From the NCBI GenBank assembly GCA_023489135.1, contig JAMDCE010000629.1:1-9945 (forward strand): a stretch of 9,945 nt of DNA. Reading direction: 5' to 3'. The notes beneath the pieces are model-generated. The model made no database searches, was not told the DNA's origin, and saw nothing but the letters and a program-made list of their open reading frames with translations. Both the position numbers and the translations under genes were made by a program. The number at the start of each line of letters is the position of its first letter. Positions within the stretch are counted from its first letter, which is position 1. Below are positions 1-6,416 of the stretch, one piece after another. The DNA is from Chloroflexota bacterium (lineage in GTDB: Bacteria; Chloroflexota; Chloroflexia; JAMDCE01).

Positions 1-261
1 CTGAACAAGAAAGGCTTTGCCGTGGTCGAGGTTCTCAGCAACTGTCACGTCGGCTACGGCAGGCAGAATGATATGGGCTCTCCAGTGGCGATGCTCAACT
101 GGATGCGAGAGAACACCGCGCCCAAGTCTGTTCAGGACGGCGAGTCCAGTGGCAAGATCGTACGTGGCGTGTTAGTGGACAAGGACTTGCCCGAGTACAC
201 AGCGCTTTATGACGGGGTAATCAAGCGGGCGCAGGCTGAAGCGATGAAGACGCCGCTCTGA
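1..261 (+). CDS. korB: 2-oxoacid:ferredoxin oxidoreductase, beta subunit (KorB-like), C-terminal fragment
   Basis: The 5' end lies outside the window; the reading frame is open from base 1 and ends at TGA 259-261, leaving 86 residues. The visible part reads KKGFAVVEVLSNCHVGYGRQN near its start, then a G-x-x-x-x-ML-x-W stretch. This matches the C-terminal region of thiamine-diphosphate-binding beta subunits of 2-oxoglutarate (KorB) or related 2-oxoacid ferredoxin oxidoreductases, where VEVLS-x-C and GRxN are characteristic. Such enzymes act in the cytoplasm and decarboxylate a 2-oxoacid to the acyl-CoA with ferredoxin as electron acceptor, or run in reverse in reductive carbon fixation. The ThDP site and the Fe-S cysteines would be upstream and cannot be seen, so substrate (2-oxoglutarate versus pyruvate or another 2-oxoacid) is open. 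A GC hairpin terminator follows at once, so this is the last gene of its operon. Confidence 0.8.
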   Translation: MNKKGFAVVEVLSNCHVGYGRQNDMGSPVAMLNWMRENTAPKSVQDGESSGKIVRGVLVDKDLPEYTALYDGVIKRAQAEAMKTPL

Positions 262-262
262 G

Positions 263-280
263 GCCCGCGCCCGGGCTTTT
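263..280 (+). terminator. Rho-independent terminator after the KorB-like gene
   Basis: Directly after the stop codon a 5-bp GC stem (GCCCG 263-267 with CGGGC 272-276) closes a 4-base loop and is followed by TTTT at 277-280. The T-run exists only on the + strand, so the hairpin serves the KorB-like gene rather than the converging tautomerase gene. The stem is short but all G-C. Confidence 0.65.
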
Positions 281-294
281 CGGTTTCCCCTATG

Positions 295-492
295 TCACTT
301 CTGCCCAGCGTCTCTAGACCTGGGAACTCCACCGACGGCTATGTTCTCCGGTGGCAACTCGTTGATAATGACGTAGATGTGCTCCGGCGCAGCGCCCAGC
401 GTCTCCTGCACGGCTGCGGTGACAGCCTTGGCCAGCGCAGCCTTTTGCTCTTTCGTGCGGCCTTCGAACATGTCGATTCTCACAAACGGCAT
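295..492 (-). CDS. 4-oxalocrotonate tautomerase family protein
   Basis: This 65-residue protein starts with ATG at 492. A perfect Shine-Dalgarno AAGGAGG (complement of 500-506) lies 7 bases upstream. After Met removal the N-terminus is Pro-1 (PFVRIDMFEGRT), the catalytic base of the tautomerase superfamily, and Arg-11 of the EGRT motif is present. The central VTAAVQETLGA helix and the IINELPPENIAVGG strand-turn are typical, and the length equals that of hexameric 4-OT subunits (about 60-70). The position of Arg-39 in the classical 4-OT of catechol degradation appears to be Tyr (HIYVIINE), so the substrate may differ from 2-hydroxymuconate. The gene starts 18 bases after the cytochrome stop on the same strand and is probably co-transcribed with it; no functional link is evident. 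Members are often promiscuous keto-enol tautomerases, so no specific pathway is assigned. Confidence 0.88.
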   Translation of the reverse strand: MPFVRIDMFEGRTKEQKAALAKAVTAAVQETLGAAPEHIYVIINELPPENIAVGGVPRSRDAGQK

Positions 493-510
493 AGAAGCGC
501 CTCCTTAACA

Positions 511-1899
511 CTATTTTGGAATGGCCACTTCGTGGCAGACAGCGCACTCGGTGCGGCCTTCCAGCTTATGCGGTATCTTCGGCACGCCACCCTCCCATGG
601 CTGGTGGCAGGCTGTGCACATAGCATCCGTGCGCTTGGCGTGGCTTGGCGGCAATGCCTTCAACATCTTGGCGTTGTGGCACCCCGTGCAGGTATCTCTA
701 TCGTCAGTCCTGTGTGGCGCCCTGGGCGGATCGACTGACTGGGTATGGCAAATAGTGCACATTTGCGCAGTCCTGCCTTCGTGGCTCCGGGGCAGGCTAA
801 CCAGCTTGCCAGTGCCGTGGCACTGAGTGCAGTTTGCCTTGCCTTCGGGCGAATGCGCCATCACTGGCGGCTGCATCGTCTGAGTGTGGCAAAGCTGGCA
901 CATGTTCTCGGTGCGATTCGCGTGGCTGGCGGGCAAATTCACCAGCTTGCCAGTTCCGTGGCACTGTGTGCAATTAGCCTTCCCTTCGAGCGTGTGGGCG
1001 ATTGCGGGTGGCGTGGCGACCTTGGTGTGGCAAAGCGCGCACGTTTCCACCGTCCTGTTCGCGTGGCTTGGGGGTAGCTTCACCACCTTGCCTTCGCCGT
1101 GGCACTGAGTGCAGTTACTCTTTCCATCGAGCGTGTGGGCTATCATCGGTGGCTCAGTAGTCTGAGTGTGACAGATCTGGCACGTCTGCTCGGTTCTGCC
1201 GTCGTGGCTCTTGGGCAGCTTCACCAGCTTGCCAGCGCCGTGGCACTGAGTGCAGTTAGTCTTCCCTTCCAGTGTGTGGGCGATGACCTTGGGCGTCAGC
1301 GTCTCTGTATGGCACATCACGCAGAGATTGCTTGCCGTGCGTCTGGCGTGGCTGGCAGGGACTGGCGCGATGCCCTTCGTTCCGTGGCAGACGATGCAGT
1401 CCGTTTTGCCTTCGAGCGTGTGAGCGATCTTTGGCGCGCCGCCAGGAAAAGGCTTGTGGCAGGTCTGGCAGGTATCGTCACTGCGGCCCTCGTGGTTGGC
1501 CGGCACCGGGAAAACCGCCAGTCGTGCGTGGCAAGCCAGACAGTCGTCGCGACCTTTCGGCGAGTGTGGGATGTAAGGACCCAGGCTCTGATCGTCCGTG
1601 TTTTGCGGCACGGGCGCCTGGGCGGATGGGGCAGCGGTCGACTTCGAAACTGGAGTGGCGGCTGTCTTAGCGGCCGAGCTCTCAGTCTTTTTCGCCTCGG
1701 CGGCCGGCTGCACGCCAGTGGATGCCGACTTGGTCTCTGCCGAGGGCTTACCGTCTGCAGCAACAGGCTGCTGTTGATTGGTGCAGGCGCTGAGCACAAG
1801 GACTACTGCGGCTAACGTCGCCAACAGAACAAGATAAAATAAAATCGAGATACGTTGCGATGCTGAAGGTGATGGATGTCCGTCCACTTTGCACTCCAT
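511..1899 (-). CDS. 15-heme c-type cytochrome lipoprotein built from 47-residue di-heme repeats
   Basis: From ATG 1899 the product has 462 residues. It begins with a short polar segment, a hydrophobic stretch and a lipobox LSAC (Cys at residue 39), so it is probably exported and lipid-anchored. An Ala/Ser/Lys/Pro/Thr-rich linker of about 70 residues follows. The rest is seven and a half tandem 47-residue units (bases 514-1569), each of form [A/P]H-x5-6-C-x-x-CH-x11-H-x7-9-C-x-x-CH, with CTQCHGTGKLV and SHxxRT as recurring text. I count 15 CXXCH heme sites and exactly 15 other histidines in the repeat region, one before each site, which suggests bis-His ligation throughout. Likely role: electron transfer across or outside the membrane to an unknown partner. 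Start choice: the open frame extends to TTG 1956 and holds ATG 1941, but a promoter-like sequence at 1929-1956 overlaps these, favouring ATG 1899, although its Shine-Dalgarno is poor. I cannot assign a named family beyond multiheme cytochrome c. Confidence 0.92.
   Translation of the reverse strand: MECKVDGHPSPSASQRISILFYLVLLATLAAVVLVLSACTNQQQPVAADGKPSAETKSASTGVQPAAEAKKTESSAAKTAATPVSKSTAAPSAQAPVPQNTDDQSLGPYIPHSPKGRDDCLACHARLAVFPVPANHEGRSDDTCQTCHKPFPGGAPKIAHTLEGKTDCIVCHGTKGIAPVPASHARRTASNLCVMCHTETLTPKVIAHTLEGKTNCTQCHGAGKLVKLPKSHDGRTEQTCQICHTQTTEPPMIAHTLDGKSNCTQCHGEGKVVKLPPSHANRTVETCALCHTKVATPPAIAHTLEGKANCTQCHGTGKLVNLPASHANRTENMCQLCHTQTMQPPVMAHSPEGKANCTQCHGTGKLVSLPRSHEGRTAQMCTICHTQSVDPPRAPHRTDDRDTCTGCHNAKMLKALPPSHAKRTDAMCTACHQPWEGGVPKIPHKLEGRTECAVCHEVAIPK
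514..1569 (-). repeat. Tandem 141-bp repeats encoding di-heme modules
   Basis: Seven full copies and one half copy of a 141-base unit (47 codons) run through the cytochrome gene. The central four or five copies, about 660-1290, are the most alike, sharing AHTLEGK, NCTQCHG, GKLV, LP-x-SH-x-x-RT and CHTQT. The outer copies (PHSPKGRDDCLACH at the N-terminal side, PHRTDDRDTCTGCH and PHKLEGRTECAVCH at the C-terminal side) are more diverged. This pattern fits growth by duplication within the middle of the array. Confidence 0.85.
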
Positions 1900-1928
1900 C
1901 GTGTGATGTTCTGAGGAAAACCGACAAC

Positions 1929-1956
1929 AGTATAGCAGCATTTCGCAGAATAGCAA
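1929..1956 (-). promoter_or_regulatory. Candidate sigma-70-type promoter for the cytochrome gene
   Basis: Read on the - strand, TTGCTA (complement of 1951-1956) and TATACT (complement of 1929-1934) are separated by 16 bases. Transcription would begin near 1922, giving a leader of about 20 bases to ATG 1899. It lies between the ABC transporter stop and the cytochrome, so the cytochrome and tautomerase can be expressed apart from the peptide cluster. Assigned from sequence resemblance only. Confidence 0.45.
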
Positions 1957-1990
1957 GTAGGTAAAGAGTCCGGGTGAGTGCCAACCTCAC

Positions 1991-3814
1991 TCATTTGAGG
2001 ACCAGTAACTCCTGTGCGTCCGCCCTATTCAGCCTCTGAGCTCGGCACAAACCACGAAACCGTCCATTTTCCTCATCAGCCATGAGGCTCTCCCAATCAC
2101 CAGACTCGACGAGATGCCCTTGCTCTAGCACGTGAACAGTATCGGCCTGACGGACCGTAGACAATCTGTGCGTAATGACCAACATGGTTATTCGGCCGTG
2201 AAGTTCATCTATCGCACCTTGGATTCGATTTTCATTCTCTGAGTCAAGGTTGCTGGTAGCCTCGTCGAGAATCAGCACAGCGGGTCTACGTAGTAATGCT
2301 CGCGCCAAAGCCAGACGCTGCCTTTCTCCACCAGACAATCGCACTCCGCGATCACCGATAATAGTCTCCATTCCTTCTGGAAGCTTAGAGATGAAGTCAT
2401 CGATGGCCGCTAGTCGTAGTGCTTCGCGAATTTCTTCATCCGTTGCATCAGGTCGCGCCCACAACAGGTTGGCGCGTATCGTGTCGTGAAAGAGAAAGGT
2501 CTCCTGCGGCACGTACCCAATCTGTTCGCGCCAAGCCCGCATCCGTTCGGCACACAATGGCATCTCGTCCACCAGCACCCGACCTCGATTTGGCACGACT
2601 AATCCAATAACTAAATCGGCGACGGTGCTCTTGCCGGCACCAGAAGGCCCAACAATAGCAGTAGTCTGGCCAGCTCGAATAACTAAATCGAGATCGGAGA
2701 TGACTAGAGGGTCGCCACGCTCTTCATAAGAGAACGAAACTCGTTCGAGCCGGATGCTGTCTCTGAGCTCGATCTGCTCCCATCGCGCTGGCTTTGGCTC
2801 CGCTGCAGCCTCGCATCGAGCCTGCACATCCATAACCGTCGCAAACGCTGGCAACATGTTTTGAAACTGCTGATAGGTCTGCTGAATAGCAGAAAACCTG
2901 GGCATTACCCTGGCGAATAAGAACACGAGCAAAAGTACACCGGCGGTGGGGACACCTAGAAACTGGATCAAAACGATAAGGATGATGCTCAGAATCCACA
3001 TCGACCCTATGTCAAACCAGCATTTCGCCTCAGCCCGATTGCGAACCGCGTCTGCATACATCTTCGCCACACGCTTAGTCAACTGTGAGAAGTCTTCGAC
3101 ATTCCTCTCCTCGACACCGTAGCTCTTGGCCGTTTTCATACTGCCCAGATGCTCAATCGTTGCCGCATAGAGCCCATTTAGCGCAAACGAAAGCGCTTCG
3201 CCAGTTAGACGAGACGGTCGTCTCTTGCCCTTAAGCAATACCAGCAATCCAGCACCAACTGCAAATACAAGTCCAGTTATTATCCCTGATAACTGGAGCG
3301 CCAACGCAAGATAGACAGCAGCGACAATGCTGTTGACAATCAGAAGAAAGAGCATCTGAGCCGCCGCTCCAACCCGGTCGATCTCAGCGGTCAACACAAC
3401 GGTGAAATCGGAGGATTTGGTCCGAGAGAATAACAGCCAATTGGTATTGGCAATTGCGCGATAGAGTCGCTGGCGCAGGTGAACTACGAACTCTTGTTGG
3501 ATGGCAAAGTTGACAGTAGTCTGCCAACGAAACAGCAGAGCGTTTACGGTGATAACGAGTAAGAAGAGGATAAGGGCGGTGTTTAACGTTAGATGCACGC
3601 CGACGACCGCGAAGATCGATGACACAAACCTGGCAAGTTGACCAACTGTTCCCGTCTGAGTGTCCAGTCCGACCAACTGCATAATTGGTACTAGCATCAA
3701 TAGCCCAATACCCTCTGTCAGGCTAAGGAATGCTGTTAATATGAGCGCCAGCGCAATCTTCCACTGCGTCGCCTGAAAGAGAGCCGCGACATAAGATCGA
3801 ACAGGACTCTTCAC
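1991..3814 (-). CDS. ABC transporter with fused membrane and ATPase domains (peptide-exporter type)
   Basis: The 607-residue half-transporter has an N-terminal membrane domain with about six hydrophobic segments (roughly residues 20-49, 77-95, 154-194 as a pair, and 271-304 as a pair). The nucleotide-binding domain has Walker A GPSGAGKST (389-397), Q-loop YVPQ (Gln 437), signature LSGGERQ (493-499), Walker B LILDEATSNLD (Asp 517, Glu 518) and switch His in VITHRLS (549). There is no N-terminal C39 peptidase domain, so it would not cleave a leader itself. Start: the open frame runs on to 4282, but that part is antisense-free shadow of the upstream gene. GTG 3814 overlaps the upstream TGA as GTGA and has the ribosome site GGGGAGAAGG right before it, indicating translational coupling. 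Homodimeric exporters of this shape (McjD-like or MsbA-like) move peptides or lipids; next to PqqD and a small peptide, export of the mature peptide is the natural inference. Confidence 0.93.
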   Translation of the reverse strand: MKSPVRSYVAALFQATQWKIALALILTAFLSLTEGIGLLMLVPIMQLVGLDTQTGTVGQLARFVSSIFAVVGVHLTLNTALILFLLVITVNALLFRWQTTVNFAIQQEFVVHLRQRLYRAIANTNWLLFSRTKSSDFTVVLTAEIDRVGAAAQMLFLLIVNSIVAAVYLALALQLSGIITGLVFAVGAGLLVLLKGKRRPSRLTGEALSFALNGLYAATIEHLGSMKTAKSYGVEERNVEDFSQLTKRVAKMYADAVRNRAEAKCWFDIGSMWILSIILIVLIQFLGVPTAGVLLLVFLFARVMPRFSAIQQTYQQFQNMLPAFATVMDVQARCEAAAEPKPARWEQIELRDSIRLERVSFSYEERGDPLVISDLDLVIRAGQTTAIVGPSGAGKSTVADLVIGLVVPNRGRVLVDEMPLCAERMRAWREQIGYVPQETFLFHDTIRANLLWARPDATDEEIREALRLAAIDDFISKLPEGMETIIGDRGVRLSGGERQRLALARALLRRPAVLILDEATSNLDSENENRIQGAIDELHGRITMLVITHRLSTVRQADTVHVLEQGHLVESGDWESLMADEENGRFRGLCRAQRLNRADAQELLVLK

Positions 3815-5115
3815 CCTTCTCCCCGCAACGTTATGGTGCGATTTGCTGACCGCGAAAAGTGACTCCACACCCTCCGCCCGTGCTTTTCGACAAATCGGAC
3901 AGGACGCAGCAGGTAGTATAAAGTATAGAGAAACCGTGGCAGGGGCAGCGGAAAGGCCATCGTTTCTTGTACCGTTGGCGTTAGCGCCATACGAAGATAG
4001 TATCTGATCTTGTCGAGGGGACGCTCCCTTACACTGAGATTGAAAATCCTGATGTTGGTGAAGAGCAGCTTGCGTTCCCACGTGTTCGGCTCCCTTTGGA
4101 TATCCCGTTGAAGCCGTCCACGCACCCGCGCACTCAGCGATTTCACCGCCGAATCTGCCTGCATCCTTTCCAGGACGTAGGCGGGCAGCATCGTTCCCAA
4201 CAAATCGTTTGCCAGGGAAAGGCCCACCAATAACATTCGCTCGCCACCTGATATTCGCGCCTGCTCGATCACCGCTTCCCAACGCAGATCTGGACGAGCG
4301 CGGATCAGTTCAGCAACGTCGCAGATCCAACTCAGCCGCTCCCAGTAATGTTTAGAACCGTGTGCACACAGAAATAGGAGCAAGTCCTCTGGTGCGAGCG
4401 TGGGAACCTCCAAGCCACCTAGAGATGCGCGCTCGACACGCTCCCAAATGCCTTCTGTATCGAACTGCATAGAGAAGTAATGTGGCAGAAAATCCCAATG
4501 GATCTCCACCTGGAAGACACCGTTTTCGTGCAGAAACGAAAACTCGCATTCGGTCTGCATGTAGGAAGCTTCCTGTGCACGGTTCAGCTTGTACTGTGGC
4601 CGATATCTTTGGGAGATCAGCAGATCTTTCGCTCTAAGGGCATCTTGCCGCTGGATCAGCATATCAAGGTCATCGAACTGTCGTAAGGCGAGATTTCCGT
4701 AGACCGCAACGGCCAGGACTGGCCCCTTGAACGGCACCACGGGTATGCCTTCCGCCTCGAATAATTTCAGAATGCGGCGCAATTCACTGGCCAATAAGAG
4801 ATTCCGCTTGTTGGTCTGACGAAAACGATCTCGGAGACGATCCAGGATATCCTTCGGAACAGCTTCCGCACACGTTGCATTAAGCTGCCAATGAACGAGG
4901 GAGACCATTCTATGCCGATGTGCAGCCCTGAGCAAGTAGCCCCAATCCAAGTCCTCCCGGACTAAAGTCTCGATTCTGTGGGCTGTCTCCGCATCTATGT
5001 ACGTTCGAGCACAGCGGAAGAGAACCTCTGCTTCAGGACGAATCTCATTTGCCAGTTTCTTGTGATATGCGAAAGGCAAAGGCTCCTCCAATAATGTGTG
5101 CATAGCAAATTGCAT
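3811..5115 (-). CDS. Nucleotidyltransferase-like protein, NTP_transf_5 family
   Basis: This 434-residue protein carries the NTP_transf_5 (PF14907-type) core: VVPFKGPVLAVAVYGNLALR at 126-145, then QFDDLDMLI at 146-154. Lys 130-Gly 131 and the Asp 149/Asp 151 pair are the expected nucleotide and metal ligands. EIHWDF at 204-209 is the likely third acidic strand. A helical C-terminal half follows, including AHGSKHYWERLSWICDVAELI (about 250-270), typical of the family. Members recur beside PqqD-like proteins, S26-type peptidases and ABC exporters in lasso-peptide and related RiPP loci; their reaction is mostly unproven (nucleotidylation of the peptide or of a partner has been suggested). ATG 5115 is preceded by a modest AGAGAAG site; ATG 5103 in the same frame is an alternative start. 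Its TGA overlaps the GTG of the ABC gene by four bases. Confidence 0.83.
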   Translation of the reverse strand: MQFAMHTLLEEPLPFAYHKKLANEIRPEAEVLFRCARTYIDAETAHRIETLVREDLDWGYLLRAAHRHRMVSLVHWQLNATCAEAVPKDILDRLRDRFRQTNKRNLLLASELRRILKLFEAEGIPVVPFKGPVLAVAVYGNLALRQFDDLDMLIQRQDALRAKDLLISQRYRPQYKLNRAQEASYMQTECEFSFLHENGVFQVEIHWDFLPHYFSMQFDTEGIWERVERASLGGLEVPTLAPEDLLLFLCAHGSKHYWERLSWICDVAELIRARPDLRWEAVIEQARISGGERMLLVGLSLANDLLGTMLPAYVLERMQADSAVKSLSARVRGRLQRDIQREPNTWERKLLFTNIRIFNLSVRERPLDKIRYYLRMALTPTVQETMAFPLPLPRFLYTLYYLLRPVRFVEKHGRRVWSHFSRSANRTITLRGEG

Positions 5116-5196
5116 GGCTTCTCTGATGAGGCCTGTCGCACCCGCGGGTTACTTTCGGGCTCGTGCAGCGGGCGCAACAGCCTCGCGAAAGCGATG

Positions 5197-5346
5197 TTAA
5201 TCGGGTCCGCCTTCGGCTATGGCCGGTGTGAAAACGATCCCGTGCTTACCTGCGGCGGCCCCAGGAAGATCGTCGCCTTCGTCGATGGTAGGTTTAACGT
5301 AAACGTTCTTTCCATTCGCCGACTCGTTTCCTGTCGAATTACTCAT
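5197..5346 (-). CDS. Putative RiPP precursor peptide, 49 residues
   Basis: ATG 5346 follows a perfect AAAGGAGGTG site (complement of 5351-5360, 6 bases from AGGAGG to ATG); TAA is at 5197-5199. The peptide starts with a polar, Ser/Asn/Gly-rich tail (MSNSTGNESANGKN), followed by YVKPTIDEG at 16-24. That is close to the YxxPxLxxxG leader motif that lasso RRE/PqqD-type proteins bind, although the Gly is one position early. Next come DDLPGAAA and a candidate core GKHGIVFTPAIAEGGPD (33-49). It contains no Cys, so thioether (sactipeptide) or lanthionine chemistry is excluded. No Gly/Ala/Ser is followed by an acidic residue 7-9 positions on in the C-terminal half in a normal lasso arrangement. It sits 50 bases after the PqqD gene and 81 bases before the nucleotidyltransferase gene, all on one strand. 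No homologue is recognised; function rests on context, ribosome site and the leader-like motif. Confidence 0.75.
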   Translation of the reverse strand: MSNSTGNESANGKNVYVKPTIDEGDDLPGAAAGKHGIVFTPAIAEGGPD

Positions 5347-5396
5347 ACGTCACCTCCTTTCTTCGTAATTTGCAGGACAGGAAGGCTGTGGCTACC

Positions 5397-5690
5397 TTAG
5401 CTGTAATAAGCGAGACCTCGGTCGTGTAGTCGTTTAACGAAATCGGCGATATCTCGCTCCGCTTCATCCTCCGAAACGTCATACTCCTCGAGAAGCCGTT
5501 TCCTGAGAGTTGAACCTTCCACGTGGTTATCGTTTTCTTGCAGGAGATTCAATAGAAAAAGCCCCGTCTGATTGATCGTGTAATAGCTCTTTGCGGCAAC
5601 GTCCAACACAATACCTTCCTGATCATCCAGGGATGTGATAATAACATCGTCCTTAAGCTGTATCTGACGCTCATTCACTGGGGTAACCAC
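5397..5690 (-). CDS. PqqD-family peptide-binding protein (RiPP recognition element)
   Basis: The 97-residue protein has the PqqD pattern: an N-terminal beta region with LDDQEGIVLDVAAKSYYTIN (21-40), then the NQTGLFLLNLL helix (40-50), a helix LRKRLLEEYDVSEDEAERDI (62-81) and a closing FVKRLHDRGLA segment. PqqD-like proteins bind leader peptides by adding a beta strand and deliver them to modifying enzymes such as radical SAM proteins (PqqE) or lasso proteases. The start is GTG 5690, fixed by a strong GAGGAGGTG site (AGGAGG = complement of 5698-5703, 7 bases away). It lies directly upstream of the 49-residue peptide, its probable client, and 51 bases downstream of the S26-like gene. Confidence 0.88.
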   Translation of the reverse strand: MVTPVNERQIQLKDDVIITSLDDQEGIVLDVAAKSYYTINQTGLFLLNLLQENDNHVEGSTLRKRLLEEYDVSEDEAERDIADFVKRLHDRGLAYYS

Positions 5691-5741
5691 GTTTACACCT
5701 CCTCAAACCATCGGATGGCTGGTATTTGCGAATTGAAACGG

Positions 5742-6281
5742 TTAGAGTTTTGGCAATGGCTGGCTGCTTCGGCCAGCAAGAACCTTAAGTCTTCTCACGC
5801 CGAGAAGGCGCCAGATGATGCGGGCCACCGGCAGCAAGTGCGGGCAGGAGGATAGAATGCCTATGGTCACGTTTAGTAGTCTACCCGATCTGCTTTCCAG
5901 GTCGATCTTTCGAGATCCCCTTTCAACCCTCACCACTATGGCCAGCAACTGATTCTCCGGGATGGGGAGATCTTCGTGAGGCAAAGCATCTCCCTTTGTG
6001 ATAAGAACTTCTTGGTCACCGATCTTCCCCCTTTTGAGAAATCGGTGGACAATTCGTTTGCCATTGTCGTCAAACAGGAGGATATCACCAAATCTAAGTT
6101 CAGACACAGTGATCGGACGAAGCCAGACGATATCGTTGATTCTGAGAAATGGCGACATGCTTCTACTTACAATACGGCAAGGCATCTCCTTTTCCGCGCC
6201 CAACACTCTATTGGCTATCTTCCAGGCAGCAACATTTGCGTTGGTTAGCTCAAGATCATCTTCACGTCGACCAGTCTTCAC
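5742..6281 (-). CDS. S26-family signal-peptidase-like protein with Ser/His motif
   Basis: Of 179 residues, the region RIVSRSMSPFLRINDIVWLRP (about 36-56) matches the Ser box of S26 peptidases (SMxP; Ser 41). LRFGDILLF (62-70) is the domain I strand and KRIVHRFLKR (75-84) puts His 79 where archaeal/eukaryotic-type (S26B) enzymes use His instead of Lys. TKGDALPHED (95-104) resembles the conserved GDN/D box. No N-terminal membrane anchor is evident; residues 135-161 are hydrophobic but interrupted by charge and Pro. Short S26-like proteins of this type occur in PqqD/nucleotidyltransferase/ABC clusters, and processing of the peptide leader is the plausible job, not proven. GTG 6281 is the first usable in-frame start after a stop; its AAGAGG site is a long 10 bases away, so translation may be weak. 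Upstream lies the palindromic element. Confidence 0.8.
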   Translation of the reverse strand: MKTGRREDDLELTNANVAAWKIANRVLGAEKEMPCRIVSRSMSPFLRINDIVWLRPITVSELRFGDILLFDDNGKRIVHRFLKRGKIGDQEVLITKGDALPHEDLPIPENQLLAIVVRVERGSRKIDLESRSGRLLNVTIGILSSCPHLLPVARIIWRLLGVRRLKVLAGRSSQPLPKL

Positions 6282-6318
6282 AATAAAACAACCTCTTGGA
6301 GCACGTGAGGGTCACGAA

Positions 6319-6416
6319 CTAAATGGATCGACACAAATGTTGCCGCCCGCCGCCCTGGTAGGGGCAGGTTTCAAACCTGCCCCTACCGGTGACAGATTTT
6401 GTGTCGGATTATTTAG
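6319..6416. mobile_element. MITE-like palindromic element with imperfect terminal inverted repeats
   Basis: Outer ends 6319-6337 and 6398-6416 are inverted copies (CTAAAT and CGACACAAA shared; 15 of 19 positions match by my alignment). Inside is a perfect 15-bp inverted repeat, GGTAGGGGCAGGTTT at 6357-6371 and its complement at 6373-6387, around a single C. There is no room for a transposase, so the whole is either a non-autonomous element or a composite intergenic palindrome. Its right end contains the TAA stop (6413-6415) of the radical SAM gene. No clear target-site duplication is visible outside the ends. Confidence 0.5.
6357..6387. repeat. Perfect 31-bp palindrome between radical SAM and S26 genes
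   Basis: Fifteen-base arms around one C can form a very stable hairpin in RNA from either strand (in practice 12-13 pairs with a small loop). No T-run follows on either strand, so it is not a typical intrinsic terminator. In a transcript of the cluster it could protect the upstream radical SAM message or reduce read-through to the downstream genes. Confidence 0.85.

Noticed and set aside
1099..1815. 238-codon + strand open frame antisense to the cytochrome (also 292-738)
   Set aside because: Its Leu/Arg/Val/Gly-rich repetitive sequence is the mirror of the heme repeats; no ribosome site or family resemblance.
1900..1956. Upstream starts TTG 1956 or ATG 1941 for the cytochrome
   Set aside because: They overlap a promoter-like sequence and add a Cys-rich stretch before the lipoprotein signal; not excluded, but less likely than ATG 1899.
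1975..1993. Hairpin TGAGTG/CACTCA over the ABC stop codon as terminator
   Set aside because: Only six pairs, includes the stop codon, and has no T-run on the - strand.
3815..4282. N-terminal extension of the ABC transporter open frame by 156 codons
   Set aside because: It overlaps the well-supported nucleotidyltransferase gene, its text is low-complexity and unlike any transporter, and GTG 3814 has an excellent ribosome site and a GTGA overlap.
5197..5346. Straightforward lasso peptide precursor
   Set aside because: The leader motif fits loosely, but the C-terminal part has no Gly/Ala/Ser with Asp/Glu at ring position 7-9, and neither cyclase nor lasso protease is encoded in the window.
5098..5400. 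100-codon + strand open frame over the small peptide gene
   Set aside because: No ribosome site, no recognisable protein, and fully antisense to the precursor and intergenic sequence.
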